Assembly (NCBI GenBank): GCA_021819085.1
Contig: JAKASJ010000001.1
Span: 248,001-312,000, forward strand
From: Pseudomonadota bacterium
GTDB lineage: Bacteria; Pseudomonadota; Gammaproteobacteria; Acidiferrobacterales; UBA6901
Direction: 5' to 3'
DNA: 64,000 bases
The position numbers were made by a program, and so were the translations under genes. Positions 54,669 through 63,835 of this stretch are shown piece by piece. The notes under the pieces were generated by a model that ran no database searches, was not told the origin of the DNA, and saw only the letters and a list, made by a program, of their open reading frames with translations. Positions within the stretch are counted from its first letter, which is position 1. Each line of letters begins with the position of its first letter.

Positions 54669-54933
54669 CGCGTCTCCTGTCCCCGCCGCCCGTGATCGGC
54701 CCGCCCATGGACGGAAGCCGTGGATGCCAGTGCGGCGACGCCCGCGGCACGGACATCGCCGGGGCCTTTTCTGTACCCTGAACGATTATCAGTAGCGAGC
54801 AGCTGGCGGTCAATGCTGGCGCGCAGGAAATCCCAGGCGCAGCGTCGCGCCCATCCCGGCGCACCGCACCGCCTTCTGGGCGCGCCGGTCGCCGGAACCC
54901 TATTATCCCAACGCCCGGAACGGCGGCGAGAAT

Positions 54934-56151
54934 CTAGCGGCGTCTGCGCCGCCTGGCCGCGATGCGCATACGCAGCGCATTGAGCTTGATAAAGCCCTCG
55001 GCATCTTTCTGATTGTAAGCGCCCCTGTCTTCTTCGAAGGTGGCAATGCGCGGATCGAACAGGCTGTCGCTGTCGGACTTGCGGCCAACGACGCTGACGC
55101 TGCCTTTGTAGAGCCTGAGGCGAACCACGCCGTTCACGGTTTTCTGCGACGCGTCGATCATTTCCTGCATCATCCGGCGTTCCGGGCTCCACCAGTAACC
55201 GTTGTAGATGAGACTCGCATAGCGCGGCATGAGCTCATCCTTGAGATGGGCAACCTCGCGGTCCATCGTGATGGACTCGATCGCGCGATGGGCCTTGAGC
55301 ATGATCGTGCCGCCCGGCGTCTCGTACGCACCGCGCGACTTCATACCGACGTAACGGTTCTCGACGATATCTGCGCGGCCGATACCGTTTGCGCCACCCA
55401 CCCTGTTGAGATTCTTGAGCACCGCGGCCGCACTCATGGGCCGGCCGTTGACGGCCACGACATCGCCCTTGCGGTAGGTCAGCTCGATATAACTGGCCCT
55501 GTTCGGCGCCTTCTCCGGCGCAACCGTCCAGCGCCACATGGAAGGTTCCGGCTCCCGCCAGGGATCCTCGAGGATGCCGCCCTCATAGGATATATGCAGC
55601 AGGTTAGCATCCATCGAATACGGGGACTTCTTGCCGCGCTTCATCTCGACCGGGATGCCATGCTTTTCGGCATAGGCCAGGAGCTTGTCGCGGGAAGTGA
55701 GATCCCACTCCCGCCACGGAGCGATGATCTTGACGTCGGGCTTGAGCGCGTATGCGCCCAGCTCGAAGCGCACCTGGTCATTGCCCTTGCCGGTGGCCCC
55801 GTGCGCCACTGCATCGGCACCGGTTTCGTTGGCGATTTCCACCAGCCGCTTGGCGATGAGGGGCCGTGCGATGGATGTCCCAAGCAGGTACTCGCCCTCA
55901 TAGAGTGCGTTCGCGCGGAACATGGGAAAGACAAAATCGCGCACGAACTCTTCTTTCAGGTCGTCGATATATATCTGCTTAACTCCGAACTTGCGCGCCT
56001 TGGCGCGTGCCGGCGCGAGCTCCTCGCCCTGCCCGATGTCGGCCGTGAAGGTCACTACCTCGCACCGGTAGGTCTCCTGCAGCCATTTCAGGATGACGGA
56101 TGTGTCCAACCCGCCGGAGTACGCCAGAACGACTTTCTTTATCTTCTTCAT
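54934..56151 (-). CDS. argG: Argininosuccinate synthase
   Basis: A 405-residue enzyme that joins citrulline and aspartate with ATP in arginine synthesis. The PP-loop motif AYSGGLDTS is at residues 10-18, the citrulline site motif [11 protein letters not shown] is present, and [15 protein letters not shown] and [13 protein letters not shown]-like stretches match type 1 ArgG. GGAG lies 6 bases before ATG 56151, and the frame open to 56190 is not conserved. It is 69 bases downstream of the pyruvate dehydrogenase E2-E3 gene on the same strand and may be read through from it. The terminal RRRRR run is unusual. Confidence 0.96.
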   Translation of the reverse strand: MKKIKKVVLAYSGGLDTSVILKWLQETYRCEVVTFTADIGQGEELAPARAKARKFGVKQIYIDDLKEEFVRDFVFPMFRANALYEGEYLLGTSIARPLIAKRLVEIANETGADAVAHGATGKGNDQVRFELGAYALKPDVKIIAPWREWDLTSRDKLLAYAEKHGIPVEMKRGKKSPYSMDANLLHISYEGGILEDPWREPEPSMWRWTVAPEKAPNRASYIELTYRKGDVVAVNGRPMSAAAVLKNLNRVGGANGIGRADIVENRYVGMKSRGAYETPGGTIMLKAHRAIESITMDREVAHLKDELMPRYASLIYNGYWWSPERRMMQEMIDASQKTVNGVVRLRLYKGSVSVVGRKSDSDSLFDPRIATFEEDRGAYNQKDAEGFIKLNALRMRIAARRRRRR

Positions 56152-56220
56152 AGACTCCGTATCACATTGCACGCGGGCGACACCTGCCAATCCGCAACGG
56201 CGTCGGGCTTGCGCGGTCTG

Positions 56221-58926
56221 CTATTTGCCGGCGGCCACCTTTTGCGTCCGGCGCAGGCGCGACAGCAGGCGCCGCGCCATCTCGCCGAACAGCTCAGTCT
56301 GGGTGGGGTGCGGATGAATGGCCTGCGCAACCTGCTCCAGGGTCATGTCGCCTGCGACCATCATCACCGCCTCGCCGATCAGGGTATCTGCGTGATCTGC
56401 AAGGAAATGGACGCCGATGATGCGCCGCGTTGCCCGGTCCGCCACGATCTTGATAAGCCCGTCGGTTTCAGCCGTTATCATGGCCTTGGCGTCTATGTTC
56501 AGCGGAATCTTCGCTTCCACCGCCTCAATGCCCTTGCTCTTGGCCTGCTCCACGGACAGCCCTACAAAGGCCGCTTGCGGCCGGGTGAAGATCACGCCGC
56601 AGTCCTTGTCCTGGTTGTACTCCATGGGCTCGCCGAGAATCGTGGCCGCCGCGACCCGTCCCTGTTGACCGGCAGTATGCGCCAGCATGAGTCCGCCGTT
56701 GACGTCACCCACCGCGAAGATGTTCGCAACGTTTGTGCGGCAGTTGCGATCGACCGTGATCACGCCGTGCGCATCGGCCTTCACGCCGGCCTTGTCTAGC
56801 TGCAGCGGGCCGGTCACGGGACGCTTGCCCGTAGCCATCAGAACATAATCGCACTTGAAACTCGTGGTCTTTCCCGATGCATCGACATAGGCGAGCGACA
56901 TCTGCCCCGGCTTGCCGGAAATCCGGCTTACCTTGGCAGAGGTGATCAGCGTGAGGTTCTTCTGTTTCTTGAGGAGTTCCACCAGCCCCTTGGCAATCTC
57001 GCCCTCGACCTCGGGGAGCGGACGTTCCTGCGCCTCGACGATCATGACCTTGGTGCCAAAATCGGCGAAGATCTGCGCCATTTCCAGGCCGATGGCCCCG
57101 GCCCCCACGATGCCGAGCCGCTTCGGCGCGGCTTTCAGACTCCAAACCGTATCCGAGGTAAGCACGCCCTTGATATCCGCGCCCGGAATCGGCGGGACAA
57201 ACGGCGGCGCACCTGCGGCGATGACACAGGCGCCGAAGGTAATGCGTTCGGTCTTCTTGCCGTCACCGCGCCGGGGGCGGGCGAACGGGTCTTTGCCGTT
57301 TCCCGTGGGATCGACGATAACGCTGTTGGCGGAATCGAAACAGGCGAAACCCTGTTTCAGATCGATCTTGACACCCTTGTCGGTCTTGAGCGCCATGTCG
57401 CCGCGAGTACTGAGCACTTCCTTGCGCATCTTTTCCAGGCCGGCCCAGCTGAGCCGGGCACCCGTGCTGTTAACCACACCCAGATGCGCATCGTGAGAAC
57501 GGTCACGTATGCGGTCGGCTGCGGCGCGCCACGCTTTCGACGGAATGCAACCGCGCCACAGGCATTCGCCTCCAGGCAGCGGCGCATCATTGATCATGAC
57601 CACCTTCTTGCCGTGGTCGGCAAGGTCGCGTGCGCAATCCTCGCCACCAGGCCCGCCGCCGATCACCACCACATCGTAGTCCCATTTGCCGGGCGTGATC
57701 ACCTCACTTCCGGTCGCGGCCACCAGGCTCATGCCGCTCAGCCAGGATGCCGGATTTTCGACGAGGCCCTTGAATGCATTCAAAAACTTGGCGGCATCGG
57801 CACCGTTAATGATGCGATGATCGGCGGTAATGGTTACCGGGACTCCCTGCGGCCCCTTGGTGGCAATCGCAAAAATCGCCGAGGTGCCCGGAGAAGGAAT
57901 GGCGTCGAACTGGCTCACCCCGAGCATGCCCATGTTGGAAATGGTGAATGTCGGGTTCGAATATTCCTGAGGTTTCAGACGCTTCACACGCGCGCGCGCC
58001 ACCAGATCCTTCCACTGATCGTTCATGGTCCGCAGACCGGTATTGAGCACGTCGCGCAGCACCGGCACCACCAGTCCCATGCCTTCGGTCTCGACCGCCA
58101 GGCCGATGTCAACCTGATCGCGTTCGACGATTCGATCCTCGTGCTGGTAGACCGCATTGACCCGCGGAAACTTCTGGATCGCGAGCGCTGCGGCCTTGGC
58201 AAACATCACGGTAAGTGAGTAACCCGCCTGCTTCGCCGCCGCCATCAGGCGCTCGGGCTGTATATTGACGCTCGCGCGGAACAGCGGCATGGACAAGGCG
58301 TATTCCATATTGTGGCTTACCGCCTTCTCCATCGCGTCCATCGGCCGGCCCGTTCCCGGCACCTGATAGATGCGCCGCGCCAGGGCACGCGGAATCTCTC
58401 CCTTGGTCACATCTGCGGCCAGAACGATCCCGGACGGGCCTGTTCCGACAATGCTGTTGATTTCGATACCGTGCGCGCCGGCAAGCTGGCGCGCGTACGG
58501 GGTGGCGTGGCCCGTGTGGGGTCGTGGTGCCGGCGTGGCACCATGAGGCATGGCAGGAATATGGGTTTTTGCCTTTTGCGTTCCGTACGGCTCGAAACGC
58601 ATCCCGGAAGGCTCCTCGGTCTCGACTGCGACCTCCCTGGCAACGGGCTTTACCGCTGCCTCGCCACCCCTGACGTCTCCCTTGTCCGTGACCAGGTAGG
58701 CAATGACCTCGCCGACCGGCACGACCGCGTCGACCGGCGCCAGCGGGCCGGACAAATAGCCCTCACGGAAGATCTCGACATCCATGATGGCCTTGTCGGT
58801 CTCCACCGTCGCCACTACCGTGCCGCGGCCGATATGATCGCCGATGTTCTTTTCCCACGACACCACCGTCCCTTCGGTCATCGTATCGGACAGCTTGGGC
58901 ATTTTTATCGCGTAGGGTTCAGCCAT
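56221..58926 (-). CDS. Pyruvate dehydrogenase E2-E3 fusion protein
   Basis: A 901-residue polypeptide with two enzymes of one complex. Residues 1-80 are a lipoyl domain (VETDKAIMD, lysine K45), about 140-175 a peripheral-subunit-binding domain (TPYARQLAGAHGIEI), and 190-405 the acetyltransferase core with DHRIINGA near 370. From about 415 a full dihydrolipoyl dehydrogenase follows: VVVIGGGPGGEDCA for FAD, the redox pair CLWRGC, LGIVGAGAIGLEMAQI for NAD, and C-terminal HPHPTQTE with the catalytic histidine. E2 is normally separate from E3. The canonical aspartate in DHRxxDG is asparagine here. The fusion is intact, with no frameshift. Confidence 0.94.
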   Translation of the reverse strand: MAEPYAIKMPKLSDTMTEGTVVSWEKNIGDHIGRGTVVATVETDKAIMDVEIFREGYLSGPLAPVDAVVPVGEVIAYLVTDKGDVRGGEAAVKPVAREVAVETEEPSGMRFEPYGTQKAKTHIPAMPHGATPAPRPHTGHATPYARQLAGAHGIEINSIVGTGPSGIVLAADVTKGEIPRALARRIYQVPGTGRPMDAMEKAVSHNMEYALSMPLFRASVNIQPERLMAAAKQAGYSLTVMFAKAAALAIQKFPRVNAVYQHEDRIVERDQVDIGLAVETEGMGLVVPVLRDVLNTGLRTMNDQWKDLVARARVKRLKPQEYSNPTFTISNMGMLGVSQFDAIPSPGTSAIFAIATKGPQGVPVTITADHRIINGADAAKFLNAFKGLVENPASWLSGMSLVAATGSEVITPGKWDYDVVVIGGGPGGEDCARDLADHGKKVVMINDAPLPGGECLWRGCIPSKAWRAAADRIRDRSHDAHLGVVNSTGARLSWAGLEKMRKEVLSTRGDMALKTDKGVKIDLKQGFACFDSANSVIVDPTGNGKDPFARPRRGDGKKTERITFGACVIAAGAPPFVPPIPGADIKGVLTSDTVWSLKAAPKRLGIVGAGAIGLEMAQIFADFGTKVMIVEAQERPLPEVEGEIAKGLVELLKKQKNLTLITSAKVSRISGKPGQMSLAYVDASGKTTSFKCDYVLMATGKRPVTGPLQLDKAGVKADAHGVITVDRNCRTNVANIFAVGDVNGGLMLAHTAGQQGRVAAATILGEPMEYNQDKDCGVIFTRPQAAFVGLSVEQAKSKGIEAVEAKIPLNIDAKAMITAETDGLIKIVADRATRRIIGVHFLADHADTLIGEAVMMVAGDMTLEQVAQAIHPHPTQTELFGEMARRLLSRLRRTQKVAAGK

Positions 58927-59065
58927 GCTCTGTTCTTCTGTTCTTGGTGATCATGAGTTGCAGTTTTTGAAATCCGGTCATCTGCGGCGCTGACTGCCGC
59001 CGCCTGGCGCCATAGCCACCCGCCCTGATCTGGACCGGCGACAAATTAGGTCATCCAGCGCGCTG

Positions 59066-60046
59066 CTAGATCCGCCCCATCACCTTGAGGGCGCCCTTAT
59101 AGACGTCGTGTTCGTCCGGGATGGCGGCGTGTTCCAGATTGGCCGCATACGGCACCGGAACGTCCGCAGCGTGAATACGCACCGGTTGTGCGTCCAGGGC
59201 AAAAAAGCAGTCCTCGATGACGATGGAAATGATCTCCGCACCGGTGCCAACCGCAGCCTCATCCTCTTCGGCAACCAGCACCCGGTGCGTCTTTTCGACC
59301 GAACGGCGGATCGTCTCGCGATCAAGCGGCTTGAGCGAGCGCAGATCTATGACCTCCGCGCTGATGCCGTCCTTAGCCAGCATATCCGCCGCCTTCATGC
59401 ACAGAACGAAGCTCCAGTTGTAGCCGATCAAGGTGATGTCCGTCCCCTTGCGCACGATTTCCGCACCTTCGAGCGGCCGGAAAAATTCCGTCTCCGGGAC
59501 ATCCTCCCGCATGTTGTACATGCGCTCGTGCTCGATGAAGATCACCGGATCGTTGCAGCGCACGGCGGACTTCAGCATGCCGCAGGCTTCCATGGGGCCA
59601 CGCGGCGTCACGACACGCAACCCCGAGGTGCTCATGAATACCCGCGCCAGACGTGCGGAATGCTGGGCCGCAAGCTGGTGCGCCGTGCCGCCCGGCGTGC
59701 GCATGACGATCGGGCAGGACACGCGCCCGCCCGACATGTAGCGGATCTTGGCCGCGGCGTTGATCAGCGTATCGAGAGCGAGCAGCGCGAAGTTGATCGA
59801 CATGATCTCGATGATCGGCCGCATCCCGGCCATCGAGGCACCGATACCGACGCCGGTGTAGGAATTCTCCGAAATAGGCGTGTCGATGATGCGTTTCTCG
59901 CCGTACTTCTGGTACAAGCCGGATGTCGCCTTGTAGGTTCCTCCGACAACTCCGATATCCTCGCCCATGGCGATGACCATCGGGTCATTGGCCAACTCCT
60001 CGTCGTGGGCGCGGCGTATCGCCTCCCAGTATGCCAGCTCAGCCAT
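59066..60046 (-). CDS. pdhB: Pyruvate dehydrogenase E1 beta subunit
   Basis: A 326-residue beta subunit of the heterotetrameric E1. Family motifs are MGEDIGVVGGTYKATSGL, DTPISENSYTGVGIGASMAGMRPI (in part), the aromatic FALLALDTLINAAAK, and SCPIVMRTPGGTAHQLAAQHSA, which positions the thiamine diphosphate. VLVAEEDEAAVGTGAEI lies in the C-terminal transketolase domain. It dimerises with E1 alpha to decarboxylate pyruvate. AAGGA lies 9 bases before the ATG. It sits between E1 alpha and the E2-E3 gene, as in alpha/beta-type operons of alphaproteobacteria and some other groups. Confidence 0.95.
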   Translation of the reverse strand: MAELAYWEAIRRAHDEELANDPMVIAMGEDIGVVGGTYKATSGLYQKYGEKRIIDTPISENSYTGVGIGASMAGMRPIIEIMSINFALLALDTLINAAAKIRYMSGGRVSCPIVMRTPGGTAHQLAAQHSARLARVFMSTSGLRVVTPRGPMEACGMLKSAVRCNDPVIFIEHERMYNMREDVPETEFFRPLEGAEIVRKGTDITLIGYNWSFVLCMKAADMLAKDGISAEVIDLRSLKPLDRETIRRSVEKTHRVLVAEEDEAAVGTGAEIISIVIEDCFFALDAQPVRIHAADVPVPYAANLEHAAIPDEHDVYKGALKVMGRI

Positions 60047-60087
60047 GCGTTGATCCTTCTCGTTGACGATTGCCTGACAGTCGGCCG

Positions 60088-61092
60088 TCAGGAGTTCTGC
60101 AGCGGCCCGATCCAGCGCGGATCCGGGTTGTCGTCCAGAACATACTTGTTGAGATCCTCGACTTTCGGCACCGGGCTTTCCTCGGCGAATTTCACGATGT
60201 CATTCTCGATCTCGTTCGAGACGTCGCGCTCCATGGCCTTGACATCGGCATCGGTCACGACCTTGGCCTTGACGAGCTTGTCCCGGTACAGCGTGATCGG
60301 GTCGCGCCGGGCCCATTCCGCCTCTTCTTCCTTGCTGCGATAGGCAGCAGTCTTGTCGGACATCGAATGCCCGCGCTGGCGGTAGGTGAGAAACTCGATG
60401 AAATAGGGACCCTTGCCGGAACGCACGTGTTCTATCGCCTTGGCGGCAGCGTCCATGACGGTATCGATGTCCTGGCCGTCATGCTGGCTCGAAGATATGT
60501 TGTAGCCGCATACCCGCTTGTACTGGTCGGTCACCGCCGTGGAACGGTCGATGCGCGTGCCGATGGCGTACTGGTTGTTCTCGCACACGAATAAAACCGG
60601 CAAGTGCCACAATGACGCCATGTTCATCGTCTCGTGGAAGGTGCCCTGATTGTTGGCCCCGTCGCCAAGAAAGCAGACCGCGATCTCGTCGGTACCTTTA
60701 TATTTGCATGCCAACGCCAGACCTGCCGCCAGCGGGAAGGGCTGGCCGACGAGCGCGTAGCCGCCCATGAAATGCGCGGTTGGATCGAAAATGTGCATAG
60801 AGCCGCCACGACCGCGCGACGAACCCGTTTCCTTGCCGTAGAGCTCCGCCATCACCTCGCGCGCCGGGGCGCCCGCCTTGATGGCATGGACGTGGTCACG
60901 ATAGCCCGTGATCACGTAATCCTTCCCGCGCCGGGTCATTTCCAGCACGCCGGTGGCCACCGCTTCCTGGCCAGAATACAAGTGCAGGAAGCCGCCGATC
61001 TTGTGTTCCATGTAGGCTTCGAAGCAGCGTTCTTCGAAGCGGCGGAAAAAGATCATCTCGCGCAACAGGCGTTTCTGGTCAGCGGCTTTCAT
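60088..61092 (-). CDS. pdhA: Pyruvate dehydrogenase E1 alpha subunit
   Basis: A 334-residue alpha subunit. The thiamine diphosphate motif begins at GDGANNQG (GDG 143-145) and closes with the NNQYAIGT region. The phosphorylation-loop-like YRQRGHSMSDKTAAYRSKEE (in part) and RDHVHAIKAGAP mark the active site entry. ATG 61092 has GGGAGA upstream and matches homologues; the frame is open to 61683, but that region has no conserved content. It is the first gene of the operon pdhA-pdhB-E2E3. Most gammaproteobacteria use a homodimeric AceE instead, so this alpha/beta form is notable. Confidence 0.95.
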   Translation of the reverse strand: MKAADQKRLLREMIFFRRFEERCFEAYMEHKIGGFLHLYSGQEAVATGVLEMTRRGKDYVITGYRDHVHAIKAGAPAREVMAELYGKETGSSRGRGGSMHIFDPTAHFMGGYALVGQPFPLAAGLALACKYKGTDEIAVCFLGDGANNQGTFHETMNMASLWHLPVLFVCENNQYAIGTRIDRSTAVTDQYKRVCGYNISSSQHDGQDIDTVMDAAAKAIEHVRSGKGPYFIEFLTYRQRGHSMSDKTAAYRSKEEEAEWARRDPITLYRDKLVKAKVVTDADVKAMERDVSNEIENDIVKFAEESPVPKVEDLNKYVLDDNPDPRWIGPLQNS

Positions 61093-61996
61093 GGATCTCC
61101 CTGGCATGGGGGAAAACGTTCTTTTCTCAATAACCGGCGCCCGATGCCATGCCGATAACAGTTCGGACGGATACCTGGCGAATTCAAGCGGCGTATGATC
61201 GTTTTTTTGTCCGGCGAGGTCAAGGTATTGACTTTCCAAGGCGATTTGAGCGGCCACTGAAATGTGGCAGGAGGAGTCGTGCGGCGCAAAGTCACCTGTT
61301 TCCGCGATAATACCGGCACAATCGCGATCGATTCGATGGCATTCGAGACATCGCGCAGCGCGGGTGGGCGCTGGGTCGACACCGGTCGCAAGCGACGGCC
61401 GTAAGTTCCTGATCGCAGCACAGGCAGCTCCGGTCCCGGCGCCGGACGGTTTCGGTACCTCCGGAGCACTTTTAAATACATTGAGCGCGGATCCGGGCAT
61501 TCCGGACGTCGCAACCCCGGCATTACCTGCCCGGGCAGAACGTGGGCGATCGGTGTTAGAATCTGAATAAAGGAGCTGCGTGAAATCCGGAGCCGGTTGC
61601 GTGCGCCATGCGCAACTCTGCGCGGTGAGGAAGACCGTGGTCAACCGGCAGGGATTGTCACGGGAACCAGAATTCCCTGCCACGGACGGTTGTTATCCGC
61701 GGAATCGTTGCCTCACCCGGCGGGAAACAATCCGCCGATGTCTCAGAAAAAGCTTACTCTGGGACGCAGGGATTGCAGCACTTTCTGAACATTGACGCCG
61801 GCGCATCGTGAAACGAATAATGCCGCGACGGCGAAACATTCATACCGTGGCAGCGCAATTTTGATCACTCGCATGGCCATTGTTGCTCCCGGACAGTGCC
61901 TGATGACGTTTTAAGGATAAACCCAAAATCAGCGGCCTGTTTAAAATCTAGCAAAAATTCTGCCGCACGCCGCTCCAACTTCGATAACCGAGGCTC
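61093..61996. other. Non-coding stretch between pdhA and the DsbG-like gene
   Basis: About 900 bases. TTGACC/TCATAC on the minus strand (61193-61223, 19-base gap) is a weak promoter for pdhA. On the plus strand GTG 61580 follows AAGGAG and TTAGAAT (61554-61560), giving a 71-codon frame with several cysteines (MKSGAGCVRHAQLC...), ending at 61795; no family is recognised. The promoter of the DsbG-like gene should lie close to its start. Confidence 0.35.
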
Positions 61997-62641
61997 ATGA
62001 CTGTGATCTATATTGAGAAACAATATGTTACCGACAGGCTGCGTATCGCAATCCTGTCCGGCTTGCTGCTTGTCGCAACCGGTTTTCTAGCCCTGCTGCC
62101 CCTCCGCGCCGCCGGGGCCGCAGCGGCGGCCCCCAGTAAAGCGCAGGCTGCCAACGAAAGAATAGCCGATTCCATCCTGAGCGGTATCGGAAAGGGCACG
62201 TGGATCGCGGAAGGCCACAACAAGCATGTCATCTACATATTCTTCGACCCGAATTGCCCGTATTGCCATAAGCTCTATGACGATTTGCGCCCTTGGGTCA
62301 ACCGGAACGAGGTCCAGTTGCGCTGGCTGCCTGTCGGAGTGTTGATGGCAACCAGTCCCGGGAAGGCAGCCGCGATTCTCGAAGCCAAGAATCGGCTTGC
62401 CGCATTCCGACGGAATGAACAAGGGTTCAGCCGGGCGTCCGGCTTCGGCCAGATACCCGAGGAACCTTTGCCGAATCCGGTGACCAAAAAGGAATTGCTC
62501 ATGAACGCGGAACTGCTGAGCCTCGCGGGCCAGGAAGCCGTGCCCGATATGGTGTTCCGCCTAAAGGGTGGTACACCGATCATAATCCAGGGAGCGCCCC
62601 CACGGCATATCCTGAAACAGATCATCGATCAGCTCCAGTGA
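61997..62641 (+). CDS. DsbG/DsbC-like thiol-disulfide protein
   Basis: A 214-residue protein with an N-terminal membrane segment or signal (ILSGLLLVATGFLALLPL) and a thioredoxin-like domain. The redox motif is FFDPNCPYCHKLYDDL (C87, C90), and the cis-proline lies in EAVPDMVF. It resembles DsbG-type disulfide isomerases and the thioredoxin-fold proteins of sulfur-oxidising bacteria, but the N-terminal dimerisation domain is very short. It probably works in the periplasm on protein disulfides or on sulfur intermediates. It is not in an obvious operon. Confidence 0.85.
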   Translation: MTVIYIEKQYVTDRLRIAILSGLLLVATGFLALLPLRAAGAAAAAPSKAQAANERIADSILSGIGKGTWIAEGHNKHVIYIFFDPNCPYCHKLYDDLRPWVNRNEVQLRWLPVGVLMATSPGKAAAILEAKNRLAAFRRNEQGFSRASGFGQIPEEPLPNPVTKKELLMNAELLSLAGQEAVPDMVFRLKGGTPIIIQGAPPRHILKQIIDQLQ

Positions 62642-62929
62642 GCGGGCGCAGCCTCACCGGCTCCGGGTGGTCTGGATGCCGGCCGCTTCAGGCAGAATCC
62701 CGCCGGCAAAAAGCCCCGGGCAGGCGATCTTTGATACGGATCAATACGGGTTGTCTGCCCGACGGATTAACATCTCCGCTGCGCTGGATATCCGGGATGA
62801 CCTCAAGCCAAGTCATAAGGAGGCGATACCGCATGTCGACATGCCGGTGCGGTGCGCTTGTGTTGGGCGTCCGAATGGGCGCAAAGTAACTCGGCATGCA
62901 TCGATATTACCTTCATGGAGGGCACTGAG

Positions 62930-63136
62930 ATGGCGAAATCAAAAGCCGTATCGACTGAAAGGATTTCCAAGGCACCGGTTACCGCATTGACGATCTCGGC
63001 GGAGGAACGGCGCCGCATGATCGCCGAGGCGGCCTATTATCGTGCACAGCGCCGCGGGTTCGTGGGTGGGGATCCGATCGAAGACTGGCTTACGGCGGAA
63101 GCCGAACTCGAGGGACGGCTTAACCGGGTGCATTAA
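62930..63136 (+). CDS. DUF2934 small protein
   Basis: A 68-residue soluble protein of the DUF2934 family, recognised by the C-terminal motif RRRMIAEAAYYRAQRRGFVGGDPIEDWLTAEAE (in part). The N-terminal 25 residues are polar (KSKAVSTERISKAPVTALTI). ATG 62930 has GGAGG upstream at 8 bases; ATG 62915 is an alternative that adds five residues. DUF2934 proteins are common in soil and water proteobacteria and often sit beside stress genes; the function is unknown. Confidence 0.85.
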   Translation: MAKSKAVSTERISKAPVTALTISAEERRRMIAEAAYYRAQRRGFVGGDPIEDWLTAEAELEGRLNRVH

Positions 63137-63145
63137 GCAGGCCTG

Positions 63146-63267
63146 CCGCCACGGACCCATCGGTCCCGTGGCGGACCACCCGGGAGCGGTTGCCGGACGC
63201 TAAAGTCACGGCTTTAGCCACCGAGCGGTGTGCGGTCGCCCGGTCGCGGGATCACCGCGACCGGGCG
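63146..63267. terminator. Three hairpins between convergent genes
   Basis: Three stems follow each other: CCGCCACGG/CCGTGGCGG (63146-63154 with 63166-63174), GCTAAAG/CTTTAGC (63199-63205 with 63212-63218) and a perfect 13-bp stem CGCCCGGTCGCGG/CCGCGACCGGGCG (63237-63249 with 63255-63267). They lie between the stops of the DUF2934 and DsrE-like genes and probably end both transcripts; none has a long T-run. Confidence 0.6.
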
Positions 63268-63284
63268 TGTGGAACACGAGCCAG

Positions 63285-63797
63285 CTAGAACGATGCGTGC
63301 GTCGGGGACGACGGGTGGATATAGGCCCAGCCCTCGGACTCCCGCAGGGTAATCTCGCCCATCCCCGAAGGCACGATGCTCACGAATGGATAGAGGCTGC
63401 TGCGGTTCACGTGCAGCTCACGGAGCGTATTGTTGCATTGCGCCAGAATGACGCCCTGCTTGCGCAAACGGAGCAGCCTTTTCTCGAACCCGTTATTCTT
63501 GACATAGATGGCATATCCCTTGCTGTTTGCGATCAGCTCAATCTTGACCTTTCCCTTCAATCTCGGATCGCTCAGCAGGTTCTCCACGTTATTGAGCGTC
63601 TTCTTGATCGCGCCATTGTTGCCATTGTCGATCTGAAAGATCGCCCCGTAGCTCGACTTGGTCGCAGATGCTCCATGAAATCCGCCGGCAGCTGCGGCCT
63701 GGCCGGGGATACCCAGCACTGCCGCAACCACCGCAACGGCGCCCAGTGCGCGCCGTGCAGATTTCAAGCCCGAAATTCTCCCGTTTACGCTCGTCAT
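63285..63797 (-). CDS. Secreted DsrE/DsrF-like protein
   Basis: A 170-residue secreted protein. The signal peptide (ARRALGAVAVVAAVLGIPGQAAAAGG) precedes a DsrE-like domain: YGAIFQIDNGNNGAIKKTLNNVENLL (in part), KVKIELIANSKGYAIYVKN, the cysteine strand KQGVILAQCNNTL and the C-terminal YPFVSIVPSGMGEITLRESEGW (in part). AAGGAGG lies just upstream of ATG 63797, which decides the start. The C-terminal motif matches that of the protein at 1645-2076 (YPGVTFVPLGVAEI), so the two are paralogues. A role in periplasmic sulfur handling is inferred. Confidence 0.82.
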   Translation of the reverse strand: MTSVNGRISGLKSARRALGAVAVVAAVLGIPGQAAAAGGFHGASATKSSYGAIFQIDNGNNGAIKKTLNNVENLLSDPRLKGKVKIELIANSKGYAIYVKNNGFEKRLLRLRKQGVILAQCNNTLRELHVNRSSLYPFVSIVPSGMGEITLRESEGWAYIHPSSPTHASF

Positions 63798-63820
63798 GCG
63801 CTCCTCCTTAATTGACAATT

Positions 63821-63835
63821 GACTGACAGTCAGTC
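63821..63835. promoter_or_regulatory. TetR-type palindromic operator
   Basis: GACTGAC-A-GTCAGTC is a perfect 7-bp dyad 11 bases upstream of the ribosome site of the DsrE-like gene. This sequence type is typical of TetR-family operators. The regulator may be encoded beyond the window end; nothing is recognised in 63836-64000. Confidence 0.6.

Noticed and set aside
55246-56799. 517-codon plus-strand frame opposite argG and the E2-E3 gene
   Set aside because: Antisense shadow without a ribosome site or conserved motif.
62833-62889. 18-codon ORF (MSTCRCGALV...) with AAGGAGG upstream, before the DUF2934 gene
   Set aside because: The ribosome site is good, but the peptide is too short to judge and nothing links it to a function.
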